Positions 41,374-50,299 of a DNA stretch of 64,000 nt are shown in pieces. The stretch spans positions 1 through 64,000 of the forward strand of contig NZ_PVNB01000002.1 of NCBI RefSeq assembly GCF_003001995.1, written 5' to 3'. Under the pieces are notes generated by a model that did no database searches, had not been told where the DNA came from, and worked only from the letters and a program-made list of their open reading frames with translations. This stretch comes from Orenia metallireducens (GTDB taxonomy: Bacteria; Bacillota; Halanaerobiia; Halobacteroidales; Halobacteroidaceae). The translations under genes and the position numbers were made by a program. Positions within the stretch are counted from its first letter, which is position 1. Each line of letters opens with the position of its first letter.

Positions 41374-41859
41374 ATGTTAGGATTGTTTAAGAAGAAAAAA
41401 GCTGTTGAATTACTTGCACCACTGACTGGAAAGGTATTAGATATATCTGAGGTACCAGATGAAGTATTTTCTCAAAAAATGGTTGGTGATGGCTTAGCAA
41501 TTGAACCTACTGAAGGTGTATTAGTATCTCCAGTAGAAGGAACTATTAAACAGATCTTTCCTACAATGCATGCTGTAGGTATTGAAGCTAAATCTGGTGC
41601 TGAAATCTTAATGCACATTGGAATTAACACTGTTGAATTAAAGGGAGAAGGTTTTAAGAAGTTTGTTGAAACAGGAGCTAAGGTAAAGCCTGGTGATAAA
41701 TTGATTGAATTTGATTTAGATTATATTAAAGAAAATGCAACTTCTATTATCACACCAGTTTTAATTACAAATATGGATGCAGTAAAGGAATTATCAGTAG
41801 TAGCTGATAGCCAAGTAACAGCCGGTTCTGATGCAGTCTTAAAGGTAGAGATGAAGTAG
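41374..41859 (+). CDS. PTS glucose-type EIIA
   Basis: 161 residues from the ATG at 41374 (AAAAGGAG eight bases upstream; the GTG at 41365 overlaps it). PLTGKVLDISEVPDEVFSQK, GDGLAIEPTEG, FPTMHAVGIEAKSGAEILMH with the two active-site His, then GINTVELKGEGFK and GAKVKPGDKLIEFD. Soluble EIIA that takes phosphate from HPr and gives it to EIIB. Cotranscribed with ptsH, 66 bases away. Confidence 0.95.
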   Translation: MLGLFKKKKAVELLAPLTGKVLDISEVPDEVFSQKMVGDGLAIEPTEGVLVSPVEGTIKQIFPTMHAVGIEAKSGAEILMHIGINTVELKGEGFKKFVETGAKVKPGDKLIEFDLDYIKENATSIITPVLITNMDAVKELSVVADSQVTAGSDAVLKVEMK

Positions 41860-41925
41860 TAATTTATTAAAAGAAATGATATAATTTTAATTGATTATTA
41901 TTAATCATATACAGGAGGGATAATC

Positions 41926-42189
41926 ATGGTAGAAAAGAAAACAATAATTAAAAATGATACTGGTATTCATGCTAGACCTGCTTCATTGATTGTACAAAAG
42001 GCAAATGGATTTGAATCTGATATTACTTTGGGTAAAGATGGTCAAGAAGTAAATGCTAAAAGTATTATGGGGATTATGAGTTTAGGTGTTAGCAAGAGTA
42101 CAGAAATTACTATTAAGGCTGAAGGAGCCGATGAAGCAGCTGCTGTTGATGCAATTGTAGAATTAATCGAAAACGGTTTTGGAGAGTAA
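41926..42189 (+). CDS. ptsH: HPr phosphocarrier
   Basis: 87 residues. His15 in GIHARPAS is the phosphoryl acceptor from EI, and Ser46 in KSIMGIMSLG is the regulatory site used by HPr kinase in Firmicutes. AGGAGGG RBS. No EI (ptsI) gene follows; a strong terminator ends the unit, so EI must be encoded elsewhere. Confidence 0.97.
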   Translation: MVEKKTIIKNDTGIHARPASLIVQKANGFESDITLGKDGQEVNAKSIMGIMSLGVSKSTEITIKAEGADEAAAVDAIVELIENGFGE

Positions 42190-42201
42190 GGTAAGTAAAA
42201 T

Positions 42202-42245
42202 AAAAAGAGCTCTACTTCTGTAACAGAAGTAGAGCTCTTTTTATT
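42202..42245 (+). terminator. terminator of EIIA-HPr unit
   Basis: AAAAAGAGCTCTACTTCTG / CAGAAGTAGAGCTCTTTTT with a TAA loop and T tail. Confidence 0.9.
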
Positions 42246-42443
42246 TTATAGTATTAGTAGAAGGATTATGTTAGCTGTATTCTTATAGATTAAATATGCC
42301 AAAAATAAAGGGTTATAGGTCTGGTTGTAGTAATATATAGTTAATAGTTATTTTTAGATATCAATATAATAAATGATTTAAATGTTTAAATTATACATAA
42401 TAGCTTTGGGTAGAAGTTTAAATTAAGTGAAAGGAGTTGTACT

Positions 42444-44447
42444 ATGGATAATCAACTAGATGTAATTGGAGATGATTTTATAGATAAGTTAAATAATAGT
42501 CCAAAGTGGATGAGTAGAATCCTGCAGGTTGCTATTGATGCTTTTTGGATTATGGATGTTGAAGGGAATATTTTGGAAGTTAATAATGCAACCCTTAAGG
42601 TTTTAGGTTACTCTAAGGAAGAGTTATTAAAGATGAATATTAAGGATTTAGAGGCTGATAATCAGCAAAGGGACTATATAGAGAAAGTTATAAATGAAGA
42701 CAGGCATAGCTTTGAAGCAAGGTATATTTGTAAGTCTGGGAGTAATGTAGATTTAGAGATAAGTGTAAATTTTATTAATGATTTAGATGCTCCTTTTTTA
42801 GTAGTTTTTGCTCGGGACATTACAGAGAGAAAGAGAAAGAATCAGCAGTTAGAGAGGGCATATCAGGAGAATCAGAGATTTTTAGATAAGCTACGTAAAC
42901 AGAAGAATCGAATAAATACGATTTTACAGACATCAATGGATGCCTTTTGGGTAATGGATAGCCAAGGTGAAATATTGGAGGTTAATGAGGCTTTTATAGA
43001 TTTATTTGGATACTCTTTAGTTGAGATAATGACTATGAATATTAGTAGTTTAGACATTAGAAAAGAAGCAGAAGAGCTTAAAGAAGATTTATCTGAAATC
43101 AGAGCTAAGAAGAAGGATAGATTTGAGAGTAAATATAGATGTAAAGATGGTAGTATTATAGAGCTAGAGATAAGTGCTACTTTTGTAGATAGTTTGGATG
43201 AGCCAATTTTTGTAGTTTTTGCTCGTGATATTACTGACCGTAAGATAAAGCATAGAGAGTTGGAGAAGGCTTATCAGGACAATCAAATCTTTTTAGATAA
43301 GTTACGTAAAGAAGGTAATAGAACCAATACGATCTTACAGACATCAATGGATGCCTTTTGGGTAATGGATAATCAAGGTGAGATATTGGAGGTTAATGAA
43401 GCCTTTATTGATCTATTTAAGTACTCTTTGATTGAAATTATGAATATGAATATTAGTGATTTAGATTTTAATAGGAGTAAAGATGATATTCAAGAGCATC
43501 TTATTGAGATTAAAAATAAAGAGAAGGATAGGTTTGAAAGCAGATACAAACGTAAAGATGGAAGCTGTGTAGAGTTAGAGATAAGTGCTACCTTTATAAG
43601 TAGTTTGGATGAACCAATCTTTGTAGTTTTTGCTCGAGATATTACTGAAAGAAAGAGAAGACAAAGGGAGTTAGATGATGCTCAAAAGCAACTTATGCAA
43701 GCAGAAAAGATGGCTGCTTTAGGTAGATTGGTAGCAGGAGTAGCCCATGAGATAAATACTCCACTGGGAATAGGGGTAACGGTAGCTTCTTATCTTGAAG
43801 AGATAACTAGGGAGATTCTAAGGTTGTATAACAATAATCAGATGACTAGAAGTGATTTAGAGGGATATTTAGAGTCAACCTCTGAATCTACAGAGATGGT
43901 TTTAAAGAACTTAGAGAATGCTTCTGAGCTAATAAGTAAGTTTAAGCAGGTTGCTGTAGATCAAACAAATAATGAGAAGAGGGAGATTGATTTAAAAGGG
44001 TATCTAACTGATATTTTGATCAGCTTAAAGCCTAGATTAAAAAAGAGCAATCATACTATTAAGCTAAAATGTAGTGATGACATTAAGCTATATACTTATC
44101 CTGGAGCCATTTCACAGATTGTTACCAATTTGATTATCAACTCTTTAATGCATGCTTTTGCAGAGAAGGAATTTGGTGAAATAAATATAGAGCTAAGAGA
44201 GGAGAATCAATTGGTTGAGCTGAAATATAAAGATAATGGAAAAGGTATTCCACAGGAGAATATCAAGAAGATCTTTGAACCTTTTTTTACAACTAAACGT
44301 GGTCAAGGGGGAACTGGTTTAGGATTGAATCTAGTATATAATTTAGTAACTAGTGCTTTAGGAGGCAAGGTTAGGTGTAAAAGCTCTAGCCAAAATGGAA
44401 CTATCTTTATAATTGAGATACCTAAGGGGGTTATGGGTGATGGGTAA
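42444..44447 (+). CDS. triple-PAS histidine kinase
   Basis: 667 residues, soluble. Three PAS-PAC modules (about 20-128, 153-270, 290-408), each with DAFWxMDxxGxILEVN and ending VVFARDITERKR; the second and third are very alike at DNA level, showing a recent duplication. HisKA with His435 in AGVAHEINTPLG, then HATPase (NSLMHAF, DNGKGIPQENI, GGTGLGLNLVYNLV). No membrane segment, so the input is cytoplasmic. Overlaps the regulator gene by eight bases; they form a two-gene unit. Confidence 0.93.
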   Translation: MDNQLDVIGDDFIDKLNNSPKWMSRILQVAIDAFWIMDVEGNILEVNNATLKVLGYSKEELLKMNIKDLEADNQQRDYIEKVINEDRHSFEARYICKSGSNVDLEISVNFINDLDAPFLVVFARDITERKRKNQQLERAYQENQRFLDKLRKQKNRINTILQTSMDAFWVMDSQGEILEVNEAFIDLFGYSLVEIMTMNISSLDIRKEAEELKEDLSEIRAKKKDRFESKYRCKDGSIIELEISATFVDSLDEPIFVVFARDITDRKIKHRELEKAYQDNQIFLDKLRKEGNRTNTILQTSMDAFWVMDNQGEILEVNEAFIDLFKYSLIEIMNMNISDLDFNRSKDDIQEHLIEIKNKEKDRFESRYKRKDGSCVELEISATFISSLDEPIFVVFARDITERKRRQRELDDAQKQLMQAEKMAALGRLVAGVAHEINTPLGIGVTVASYLEEITREILRLYNNNQMTRSDLEGYLESTSESTEMVLKNLENASELISKFKQVAVDQTNNEKREIDLKGYLTDILISLKPRLKKSNHTIKLKCSDDIKLYTYPGAISQIVTNLIINSLMHAFAEKEFGEINIELREENQLVELKYKDNGKGIPQENIKKIFEPFFTTKRGQGGTGLGLNLVYNLVTSALGGKVRCKSSSQNGTIFIIEIPKGVMGDG

Positions 44448-46125
44448 AGAAGAATACATAGTATTTAACTCTAAAGAAGAGTTTAAGAAACCCAAAGATC
44501 AAACTATATCTGTTCAAAGAGCCAGTCAAGAGATAGCAAAGAATGATGGTATCTTTTTTGCACCCGAGGTTGAAGATAAGGTAGAAAGAGAGTTATTCTC
44601 CTCTAAGGTTAAAACTAAGCAAGATGATTTTAGAGATGGATGGAAGTTATTAATTGTTGATGATGAAGAAGCGGTACATAAGATGACTAAGATGGTCTTA
44701 AAGAGTGTCAGTTTTGAAGGTAAAGGTATAGAGTTTATCAGTGCTTATTCAGGTAGTGAAGCCAAAAAGATAATGGAAGAGAATTTAGATATAGCGGTAA
44801 TACTGTTGGATGTTGTAATGGAGGATGATGATTCTGGCTTGAAAGTAGCAAAGTATGTTAGAGAGGATTTAGGGAATAATTTAGTCAGAATTATACTCCG
44901 TACTGGACAACCAGGGCAAGCACCTGAGAGAGAAGTCATTAAAAACTATGATATTAATGATTATAAAGAGAAGACAGAGCTTACTTCTCAAAAGCTATAT
45001 ACTGCTATTATCACTGCTTTTCGTTCTTATAATGATTTGAATGCTATTCGTAGAAGTAAGCTAGGGTTACAGAAGATAATTGAATCCTCAGCTACTTTAT
45101 TTAGACCAGAGTTTTTAAAAAAGTCATTACAAGAATTTATTGCTTCAGCTTTATTTCAGCTATCAGCTTTATTGAAGATGGAGAAGAGTTTCTTATATAC
45201 TTCAGGCTTTGCAGCTGAGAGTGATGGTGAGCAATTCTGCCTTTTAGGAGGAATTGAGCAATATTATGGTTATGTCAATAAGCCAGTCAAAGAGGTAGTT
45301 TCTAAAAAGACCTATCAGAGGTTAAATCAAGTTAGGCAGAGAAAAGATAGCTGTTTTTTTGGCAATGAATATATTGCTTATTTTGAATCAAATAAGGGGA
45401 CAGAGAATATTCTGTACTTAAAAGGAGAGCATGATTTTAACGATTTTGACAAGAACTTATTGGAGATATTCTCAACAAATATTATAGCAGCTTTTGACCA
45501 TATCTTGATGAATCAGGAGATTGTAGAGACTCAAAAGGAGATAATATTGATTTTAAGTGAGATGACTGAAACTAGATCTAAAGAGACAGCTCAGCATGTT
45601 AGAAGGGTTGCAGAGTATGCATGCTTTTTAGGGGAGAAATTGGGTTTAGATACTGATATGTTAGATACCCTCAAACTGGCTAGTTATATGCATGATATAG
45701 GAAAAATCGGTATCTCTGACGCCATTTTAAAAAAGCCTGAGGCATTAACTGAAAAGGAATATAGGATTATGAAGCGGCATACTGAGTTTGGTTATGATAT
45801 TTTAAAGAGTTCTAAACGAAAGATTTTGCAGGCTGCTGCAATTATTGCTTATCAGCATCATGAACGCTGGGATGGTACAGGTTATCCTGTTGGTTTAAAG
45901 GGGGAAGAGATTCATATCTTTGCCAGGATTGTAGGTCTTATTGATGTTTTTGATGCCTTAAGCCATAAGAGAGTATATAAGGAGCCTTGGGAGATTAAGA
46001 GGGTTTTAGAATTGATAAAAAGAGAGAGGGGAAAGCACTTTGATCCTAAGCTTGTTGATATCTTTTTTGAAAATTTAGATGAGATTTTAGCGATTAATAA
46101 AAAATATCCAGATAAGCTGAAGTAA
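44440..46125 (+). CDS. REC-DUF3369-HD-GYP response regulator
   Basis: 561 residues from the ATG at 44440, AAGGGGG nine bases upstream; the overlap with the kinase stop suggests translational coupling. Acidic leader, receiver domain (about 65-190; WKLLIVDDEEAVHKM, VILLDVVMEDDDSG with the Asp, and a Thr-Gly-Gln stretch), DUF3369 (about 195-370), and HD-GYP (about 375-555; YMHDIGKIGI, HHERWDGTGYP). HD-GYP domains hydrolyse c-di-GMP; HHExxDGxGYP is intact. So PAS signals are converted into c-di-GMP breakdown. Terminator at 46124. Confidence 0.93.
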   Translation: MGKEEYIVFNSKEEFKKPKDQTISVQRASQEIAKNDGIFFAPEVEDKVERELFSSKVKTKQDDFRDGWKLLIVDDEEAVHKMTKMVLKSVSFEGKGIEFISAYSGSEAKKIMEENLDIAVILLDVVMEDDDSGLKVAKYVREDLGNNLVRIILRTGQPGQAPEREVIKNYDINDYKEKTELTSQKLYTAIITAFRSYNDLNAIRRSKLGLQKIIESSATLFRPEFLKKSLQEFIASALFQLSALLKMEKSFLYTSGFAAESDGEQFCLLGGIEQYYGYVNKPVKEVVSKKTYQRLNQVRQRKDSCFFGNEYIAYFESNKGTENILYLKGEHDFNDFDKNLLEIFSTNIIAAFDHILMNQEIVETQKEIILILSEMTETRSKETAQHVRRVAEYACFLGEKLGLDTDMLDTLKLASYMHDIGKIGISDAILKKPEALTEKEYRIMKRHTEFGYDILKSSKRKILQAAAIIAYQHHERWDGTGYPVGLKGEEIHIFARIVGLIDVFDALSHKRVYKEPWEIKRVLELIKRERGKHFDPKLVDIFFENLDEILAINKKYPDKLK

Positions 46126-46157
46126 AGAAGTTATGGGATTTACCATAACTTCTTTTA
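46124..46157 (+). terminator. terminator of the two-component unit
   Basis: AAAGAAGTTATGG / CCATAACTTCTTTT. Confidence 0.85.
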
Positions 46158-46215
46158 TTTATATACTTATATAGTTAATTATGGTATATAGATATTTTAA
46201 TTTAATCTGAAGCTT

Positions 46216-46312
46216 AATGGGTATATCGCGATACTTTAGTAATCGGTGACGGGTAAGGAGTAAGAAGCTTTTCTCATCACTTGTTACTGTCTTAATATCT
46301 CTATATGATAAC
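46216..46312. repeat. dispersed element with inverted edges
   Basis: Left edge AATGGGTATATCGCGATACT; right edge in inverse reads TATAGAGATATTAAGACA. Inside are GGTGACGGGTAAGGAGTAAG and, inverted, CTCATCACTTGTTACTGTC. About 95 bp. The rest of the 46126-46582 gap has only a hairpin AGAATCAAT / ATTGATTCT near 46388-46418 and no ORF. Confidence 0.6.
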
Positions 46313-46582
46313 ACATTTAGGCTACTTTAGACGTATAATTATATATACTTTATATTTAAATATCGATGATTAAATTTGTAATCATAGCAGAATCAATTTT
46401 ACTAAGAAATATTGATTCTTTAAGAATTATGTAAATTATTGCCAGGTGATTTAATGACCTCAAAGATGATATATTGTCCAATTTATTATCTGTCTTCTGA
46501 TTTATTTTATCATAATTTTTGATTATAAGGTAATAATTAATCAAAAAAGGGGTAAGATTGATATATAAGAGGGGGGAGAGTA

Positions 46583-46771
46583 ATGGATCAAGAAATGAAA
46601 AAGGATGCGGTAGAGATGTTACTTTCTACAGCAGCTAAGGATTTGGGAATTAGCCCTGTAGAGTTTGTACAATTGGCTCAGCAATTTGCTATAGAATATA
46701 AGAATAATGGTGAAGATATAGATATTTATAGAGAAATCAGTCCAGGGGTTTATAGGAGAATAGAGCTTTAA
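46583..46771 (+). CDS. small acidic protein, unknown
   Basis: 62 residues: MDQEMKKDAVEMLLSTAAKD then LGISPVEFVQLAQQFAIEYK and a tail ISPGVYRRIEL. GGGGGGAGAG RBS. Helical; no recognised family. Followed at once by a perfect palindromic terminator. Confidence 0.6.
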   Translation: MDQEMKKDAVEMLLSTAAKDLGISPVEFVQLAQQFAIEYKNNGEDIDIYREISPGVYRRIEL

Positions 46772-46813
46772 TCTGTCAATCAAATTATTTAAATAATTTG
46801 ATTGACAGATTAA
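46768..46813. terminator. perfect 46-bp palindrome
   Basis: TTAATCTGTCAATCAAATTA and its complement meet without a loop, overlapping the stop codon of the small gene. Confidence 0.75.
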
Positions 46814-46931
46814 GTATTCGGGAATAGAATGTTATTATAAGTTAAAATTTAAACATAGAATGAATAGTTTTCTGTAGATTAAAATGATTGTACCTTAAAA
46901 TTTTTTGAAGTTATATATTAAGGAGGAAAGA

Positions 46932-47963
46932 ATGTTGGGGTTAAGAGCTTTGGGATGGAAGGATAGTTTTACACAAGAACTTGAACAAATTAGCCTTAAG
47001 CAAGAGAATAAGATTGGTAGAATAGTCAGTAAATATCAGAATATTTATAAGATTTATACAGAAGATGGTGAGGTTTTAGGGCAGTTGGCAGAGAGGAGAA
47101 GCTATAATTATCAGATGCCTGTTGTAGGGGACTGGGTTTTAGTATCTTTAGTTGATGATAATCAAGCAATGATTGAACGGATCTTAACTCGTCAGAGTAG
47201 CCTCTCTAATAATATATTAGGTAATACCTTAGAGGAGCAGATTTTAGTTGTTAATATAGATACACTCTTTATCATAGTATCCTTGGCTCAAGAGTTGAAT
47301 CTTAGAAATATACAAAGACAGATTACTCTTGCTTGGGAGAGTGGATGTACTCCAGTTATAATTTTGAGTCAAGCTGACTTATGTAATAATGCTGCACTAA
47401 AGAAGAGTGAGGTTGAATTGATAAGCCTTGGAACTCCTGTTCATCTAATAAGTATAGAGAGAAAAGAAGGTGTTGAAGAGTTAAAGCAGTATCTTAAGTT
47501 TGGTCAGACCTATGCTTTAATAGGGGCTGTAGGTGTGGGTAAATCTACTTTAAGTAATTATCTAGTCACACAAAAGGGAGAACTCAATCAGCAAAGAGAG
47601 ACTATCAACTCTGAAATGATAATCTTAAAAGATGGTGGAGTAGTTATAGAATTAAATTGTATGGAAGAGGCAGAACTTTTGGCTGGTGAAGGAGCTAGCA
47701 GAGATAACTTTGAAGATATAGAAGAGTTGGCTAAAGGCTGTTATTTTAGTGATTGTCGCCATGAGGTAGAGCCAAATTGTGCTATAAAAGAGGCTATTGA
47801 AGAGGGAATGTTGGATGAACAAAGGTTAAAGAATTATCGCAAGTTACAAAAGGAGCGTGAATACCTAGAATTGAGTAAGAAGCATAGCCCTAAGGAGTTA
47901 GAAAAGAGTAAGTGGAAACAGATAATTAAAGGTAAGGAAAGAACAAAAGAGAAAGTTAAATAG
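46932..47963 (+). CDS. RsgA-like GTPase paralogue with lost G motifs
   Basis: 343 residues from the ATG at 46932 (AAGGAGG five bases upstream). RsgA layout: OB domain (about 25-95: GRIVSKYQNIYKIYTEDGEV, VVGDWVLVSL), circularly permuted G domain (P-loop GAVGVGKSTL at about 197-206), and zinc domain CYFSDCRHEVEPNCAI. The G4 motif, normally NKxD, reads SQAD, and the G3 region, normally DTPG, reads ELNC. GTP binding or hydrolysis may be altered. Canonical RsgA matures the 30S subunit; this looks like a divergent paralogue. Confidence 0.85.
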   Translation: MLGLRALGWKDSFTQELEQISLKQENKIGRIVSKYQNIYKIYTEDGEVLGQLAERRSYNYQMPVVGDWVLVSLVDDNQAMIERILTRQSSLSNNILGNTLEEQILVVNIDTLFIIVSLAQELNLRNIQRQITLAWESGCTPVIILSQADLCNNAALKKSEVELISLGTPVHLISIERKEGVEELKQYLKFGQTYALIGAVGVGKSTLSNYLVTQKGELNQQRETINSEMIILKDGGVVIELNCMEEAELLAGEGASRDNFEDIEELAKGCYFSDCRHEVEPNCAIKEAIEEGMLDEQRLKNYRKLQKEREYLELSKKHSPKELEKSKWKQIIKGKERTKEKVK

Positions 47964-47975
47964 ATTATCTAGTCC

Positions 47976-48012
47976 CAGAAAACTCTAGGAGTGTTTTGGG
48001 GCTTTTTTTATT
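47976..48012 (+). terminator. terminator of RsgA-like gene
   Basis: CCCAGAAAAC ... GTTTTGGGG followed by CTTTTTTTATTT. Confidence 0.75.
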
Positions 48013-48103
48013 TGTTTGGAGGCTAATGATTAAAAAGAGGGATTTTATATAAAAATAAAGAAGTCAGGTATAATAGTTAATTTATTTAGTTTGGAGGTAA
48101 GTA

Positions 48104-49033
48104 ATGGAGAGAAAAACATTTACTTTTAGAGTAGAAGATGGTATAGATATTTTTCTTTATAAGTGGGCACCTGAAAGTAAACAAAAGCTTAAAGGGGTAG
48201 TACAGCTTGCTCATGGTATGGCTGAGCATAGTGGTAGATATGAAGAGTTTGCAGAGTTCTTAACTAATTCTGGTTATGTAGTTTATGCCAATGACCATCG
48301 AGGTCATGGTAGAACTGCAGCTGATCTTGACAAGTTGGGTTATTTTGCTGATAAAGAAGGTTGGTCTTTGGTGGTAAAAGATATATATCAGTTGACTAAG
48401 ATGATAAAATCTAAATACCCAGAGTCTCCTCTATTTCTTTTGGGTCATAGTATGGGCTCATTATTAGCTAGAACCTATATCATGGAATATGGTCAACAGA
48501 TTGATGGTGTTATTCTATCAGCAACTTCAGGAAGGCAAGGATTACTTGGAGAGATAGGGATTATAATAGCAAGATTGGAAGCTAAGCTAAGAGGAAAAAG
48601 AGCGAAAAGTTACTTATTAGATAAGTTATCTTTTGCTAGTTATAATAAAGCCTTTAAGCCCAATAGAACTGATTTTGATTGGCTTAGTAGAGATCAGAGA
48701 GAGGTTGATAAGTATATCCAAGATGAATTCTGTGGAGTGGTCTCTACAGCATCTTTTTATATCGATCTATTAACAGGGCTTAAGTTAGTTAACAGCTTAG
48801 AAAATATACAGAAGGTACCTAAGCTTTTACCTATATACATTATTTCAGGTACTAAAGATCCAGTAGGAGCTGATGGTAAAGGGGTATTAGAAGTCTATCA
48901 TGATTATAAGAAAGCTGGTCTTGAAGATTTAAGCTATAAATTATATGAAGGCAGTAGGCATGAACTATTAAAAGAGATAAATCGAGAAGAGGTATTTAAA
49001 GATATTTTAACTTGGTTAAAAAGATACTCTTGA
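48104..49033 (+). CDS. alpha/beta hydrolase (monoacylglycerol-lipase-like)
   Basis: 309 residues. VVQLAHGMAEHSGRYEEFAE and NDHRGHGRT are typical of the serine-aminopeptidase S33/lysophospholipase group. Nucleophile Ser in FLLGHSMGSLLAR; Asp in SGTKDPVG; His in GSRHELLKE. Likely esterase on glycerolipids or lysolipids, cytosolic. GGAGG RBS. The next gene follows after 22 bases, so they probably form an operon. Confidence 0.9.
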   Translation: MERKTFTFRVEDGIDIFLYKWAPESKQKLKGVVQLAHGMAEHSGRYEEFAEFLTNSGYVVYANDHRGHGRTAADLDKLGYFADKEGWSLVVKDIYQLTKMIKSKYPESPLFLLGHSMGSLLARTYIMEYGQQIDGVILSATSGRQGLLGEIGIIIARLEAKLRGKRAKSYLLDKLSFASYNKAFKPNRTDFDWLSRDQREVDKYIQDEFCGVVSTASFYIDLLTGLKLVNSLENIQKVPKLLPIYIISGTKDPVGADGKGVLEVYHDYKKAGLEDLSYKLYEGSRHELLKEINREEVFKDILTWLKRYS

Positions 49034-49055
49034 TACTAATGAGGGGAGTAAAAAG

Positions 49056-49331
49056 ATGAATAAGAAAGAGAAAGAACGTTGGGAGCAGATTAGAGCTAAA
49101 GGGAAGTTAAGGTATATATTAGTTCATGGAATAATTGGTTGGGGGGTTAGTACAGCCATAATCTATACCTTGGTAGGATTAATCATGGATAAAGGTATAG
49201 GCATGGAAAATATATCTTTGCAGAAGTCCTTAATTGACCTTGCTATAGCCTTGGTAGTATTTCCCACTGTAGGAGTTTTACAGAGTATCTTTACTTGGAA
49301 TAAAAAAGAGCAAGAATATTTAAAGGAGTAG
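49056..49331 (+). CDS. two-helix membrane protein, unknown
   Basis: 91 residues: charged start (KKEKERWEQIRAKGKLRY), helices at about 20-42 (HGIIGWGVSTAIIYTLVGLI) and 60-80 (LIDLAIALVVFPTVGVL), and an acidic/basic tail. A conserved-looking hypothetical in clostridial genomes. Shares a transcript with the lipase-like gene; GAGGGGAG RBS. Confidence 0.65.
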   Translation: MNKKEKERWEQIRAKGKLRYILVHGIIGWGVSTAIIYTLVGLIMDKGIGMENISLQKSLIDLAIALVVFPTVGVLQSIFTWNKKEQEYLKE

Positions 49332-49360
49332 TAATTGTTTTTAAAATTCTTATTAACTTG

Positions 49361-49396
49361 GATAAAAGAGTCTGCATTAATGCAGACTCTTTTATC
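49361..49396. terminator. bidirectional terminator
   Basis: GATAAAAGAGTCTGCATT / AATGCAGACTCTTTTATC between convergent genes. Confidence 0.88.
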
Positions 49397-49398
49397 AG

Positions 49399-49869
49399 TT
49401 AAATTCCACAACTGCTCTGTCCTCGTTTCTCTAAGTATTTTTGATGATATTTCTCAGCGGGGTAGAAGGTGGTGGCAGCTGTCATTTCAGTAACTATTGG
49501 CTTTTGATACCTATCACTATTATCCAGGGCTTCTTTTGCTTTTTTTGCAGTTTTTGCTTGTTCTTTGTTATGATAAAAGATAGCTGAACGGTATTGGGTA
49601 CCTACATCAACCCCCTGTTGATTTAAAGTTGTAGGGTTATGATTAGTCCAAAACACCTCTAATAGTTCTTCATAGCTAACCTTATTAGGGTCAAAGATGA
49701 TTTCAATTGCTTCAGCATGACCAGTCTGGTCTGTACAGACCTCTTCATATGTAGGGTTATCGGTCTGTCCTCCGATATAACCTACAGTAGTAGAGCTTAC
49801 ACCATCTATCTTATCAAACAGGGCTTGTACTCCCCAAAAACAACCTGCAGCAAAAGTAGCTTTTTCCAT
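49399..49869 (-). CDS. msrA: methionine sulfoxide reductase A
   Basis: 156 residues. Catalytic Cys10 in AAGCFWGVQALF, GHAEAIEIIFDP and HNPTTLNQQGVDVGTQYRSA are all standard. Recycling Cys is in SSCGI at the C-terminus. Repairs methionine-S-sulfoxide in proteins after oxidative stress. MsrB is not adjacent. AAGGAGATG RBS. A promoter and palindrome lie upstream at 49928. Confidence 0.95.
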   Translation of the reverse strand: MEKATFAAGCFWGVQALFDKIDGVSSTTVGYIGGQTDNPTYEEVCTDQTGHAEAIEIIFDPNKVSYEELLEVFWTNHNPTTLNQQGVDVGTQYRSAIFYHNKEQAKTAKKAKEALDNSDRYQKPIVTEMTAATTFYPAEKYHQKYLEKRGQSSCGI

Positions 49870-49910
49870 CTTATCATCTCCTTAGTTGATATTAGTAATT
49901 ATTTTTAACT

Positions 49911-49957
49911 ATTATATAATTTTTTTAAGATTAAATCAATGATTATTGATTTAATCT
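49911..49957 (-). promoter_or_regulatory. msrA: msrA promoter with 30-bp palindrome
   Basis: On the minus strand, TTGATT and TATAAT are 17 bases apart. The -35 box lies in a perfect palindrome with 13-base arms (AGATTAAATCAAT, centre GATT) at 49928-49957. No T-run follows, so it reads as an operator. The binding protein is unknown. Confidence 0.55.
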
Positions 49958-50079
49958 AGTTACGGTTTTAGAGGTATTATTGCTATTAGCAAAGATATTA
50001 TTCATAGTATAGAAATTTATCAGGAATTATCCTTGATTATATTAATTAGTTGTATTTTAATTATGGGTCATATCTGTTG

Positions 50080-50178
50080 ATGGGTATATTGCGACATTTT
50101 TAACTTTGGTGGTTAGGAGTTGGATGGTTAGCTAGTTGGATTTTTCTAATCCCAACCCACCTAACTTCTAAATATCGC
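50080..50178. repeat. dispersed element with long inverted repeat
   Basis: Begins ATGGGTATATTGCGACAT. Left arm GCGACATTTTTAACTTTGG then TGGTTAGG pairs imperfectly with the right arm ending TAACTTCTAAATATCGC. Inner words GGTTAG and TTGGATGG repeat. About 100 bp, no ORF. Confidence 0.6.
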
Positions 50179-50299
50179 TTTTTCTCTAAATTAAATCAAA
50201 TTTTCTGCTAATAAAAGAGATTAGATTAATATCTTGAATATTAACTGATAATGGTTGTATAATGGGATTAAGTATTTATAGTTAGAGAGGAGTTTTATA

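Noticed and set aside
46356-46544. 62-codon minus-strand ORF
   Set aside because: No RBS, Ile/Asn-rich translation typical of A+T-rich noncoding DNA.
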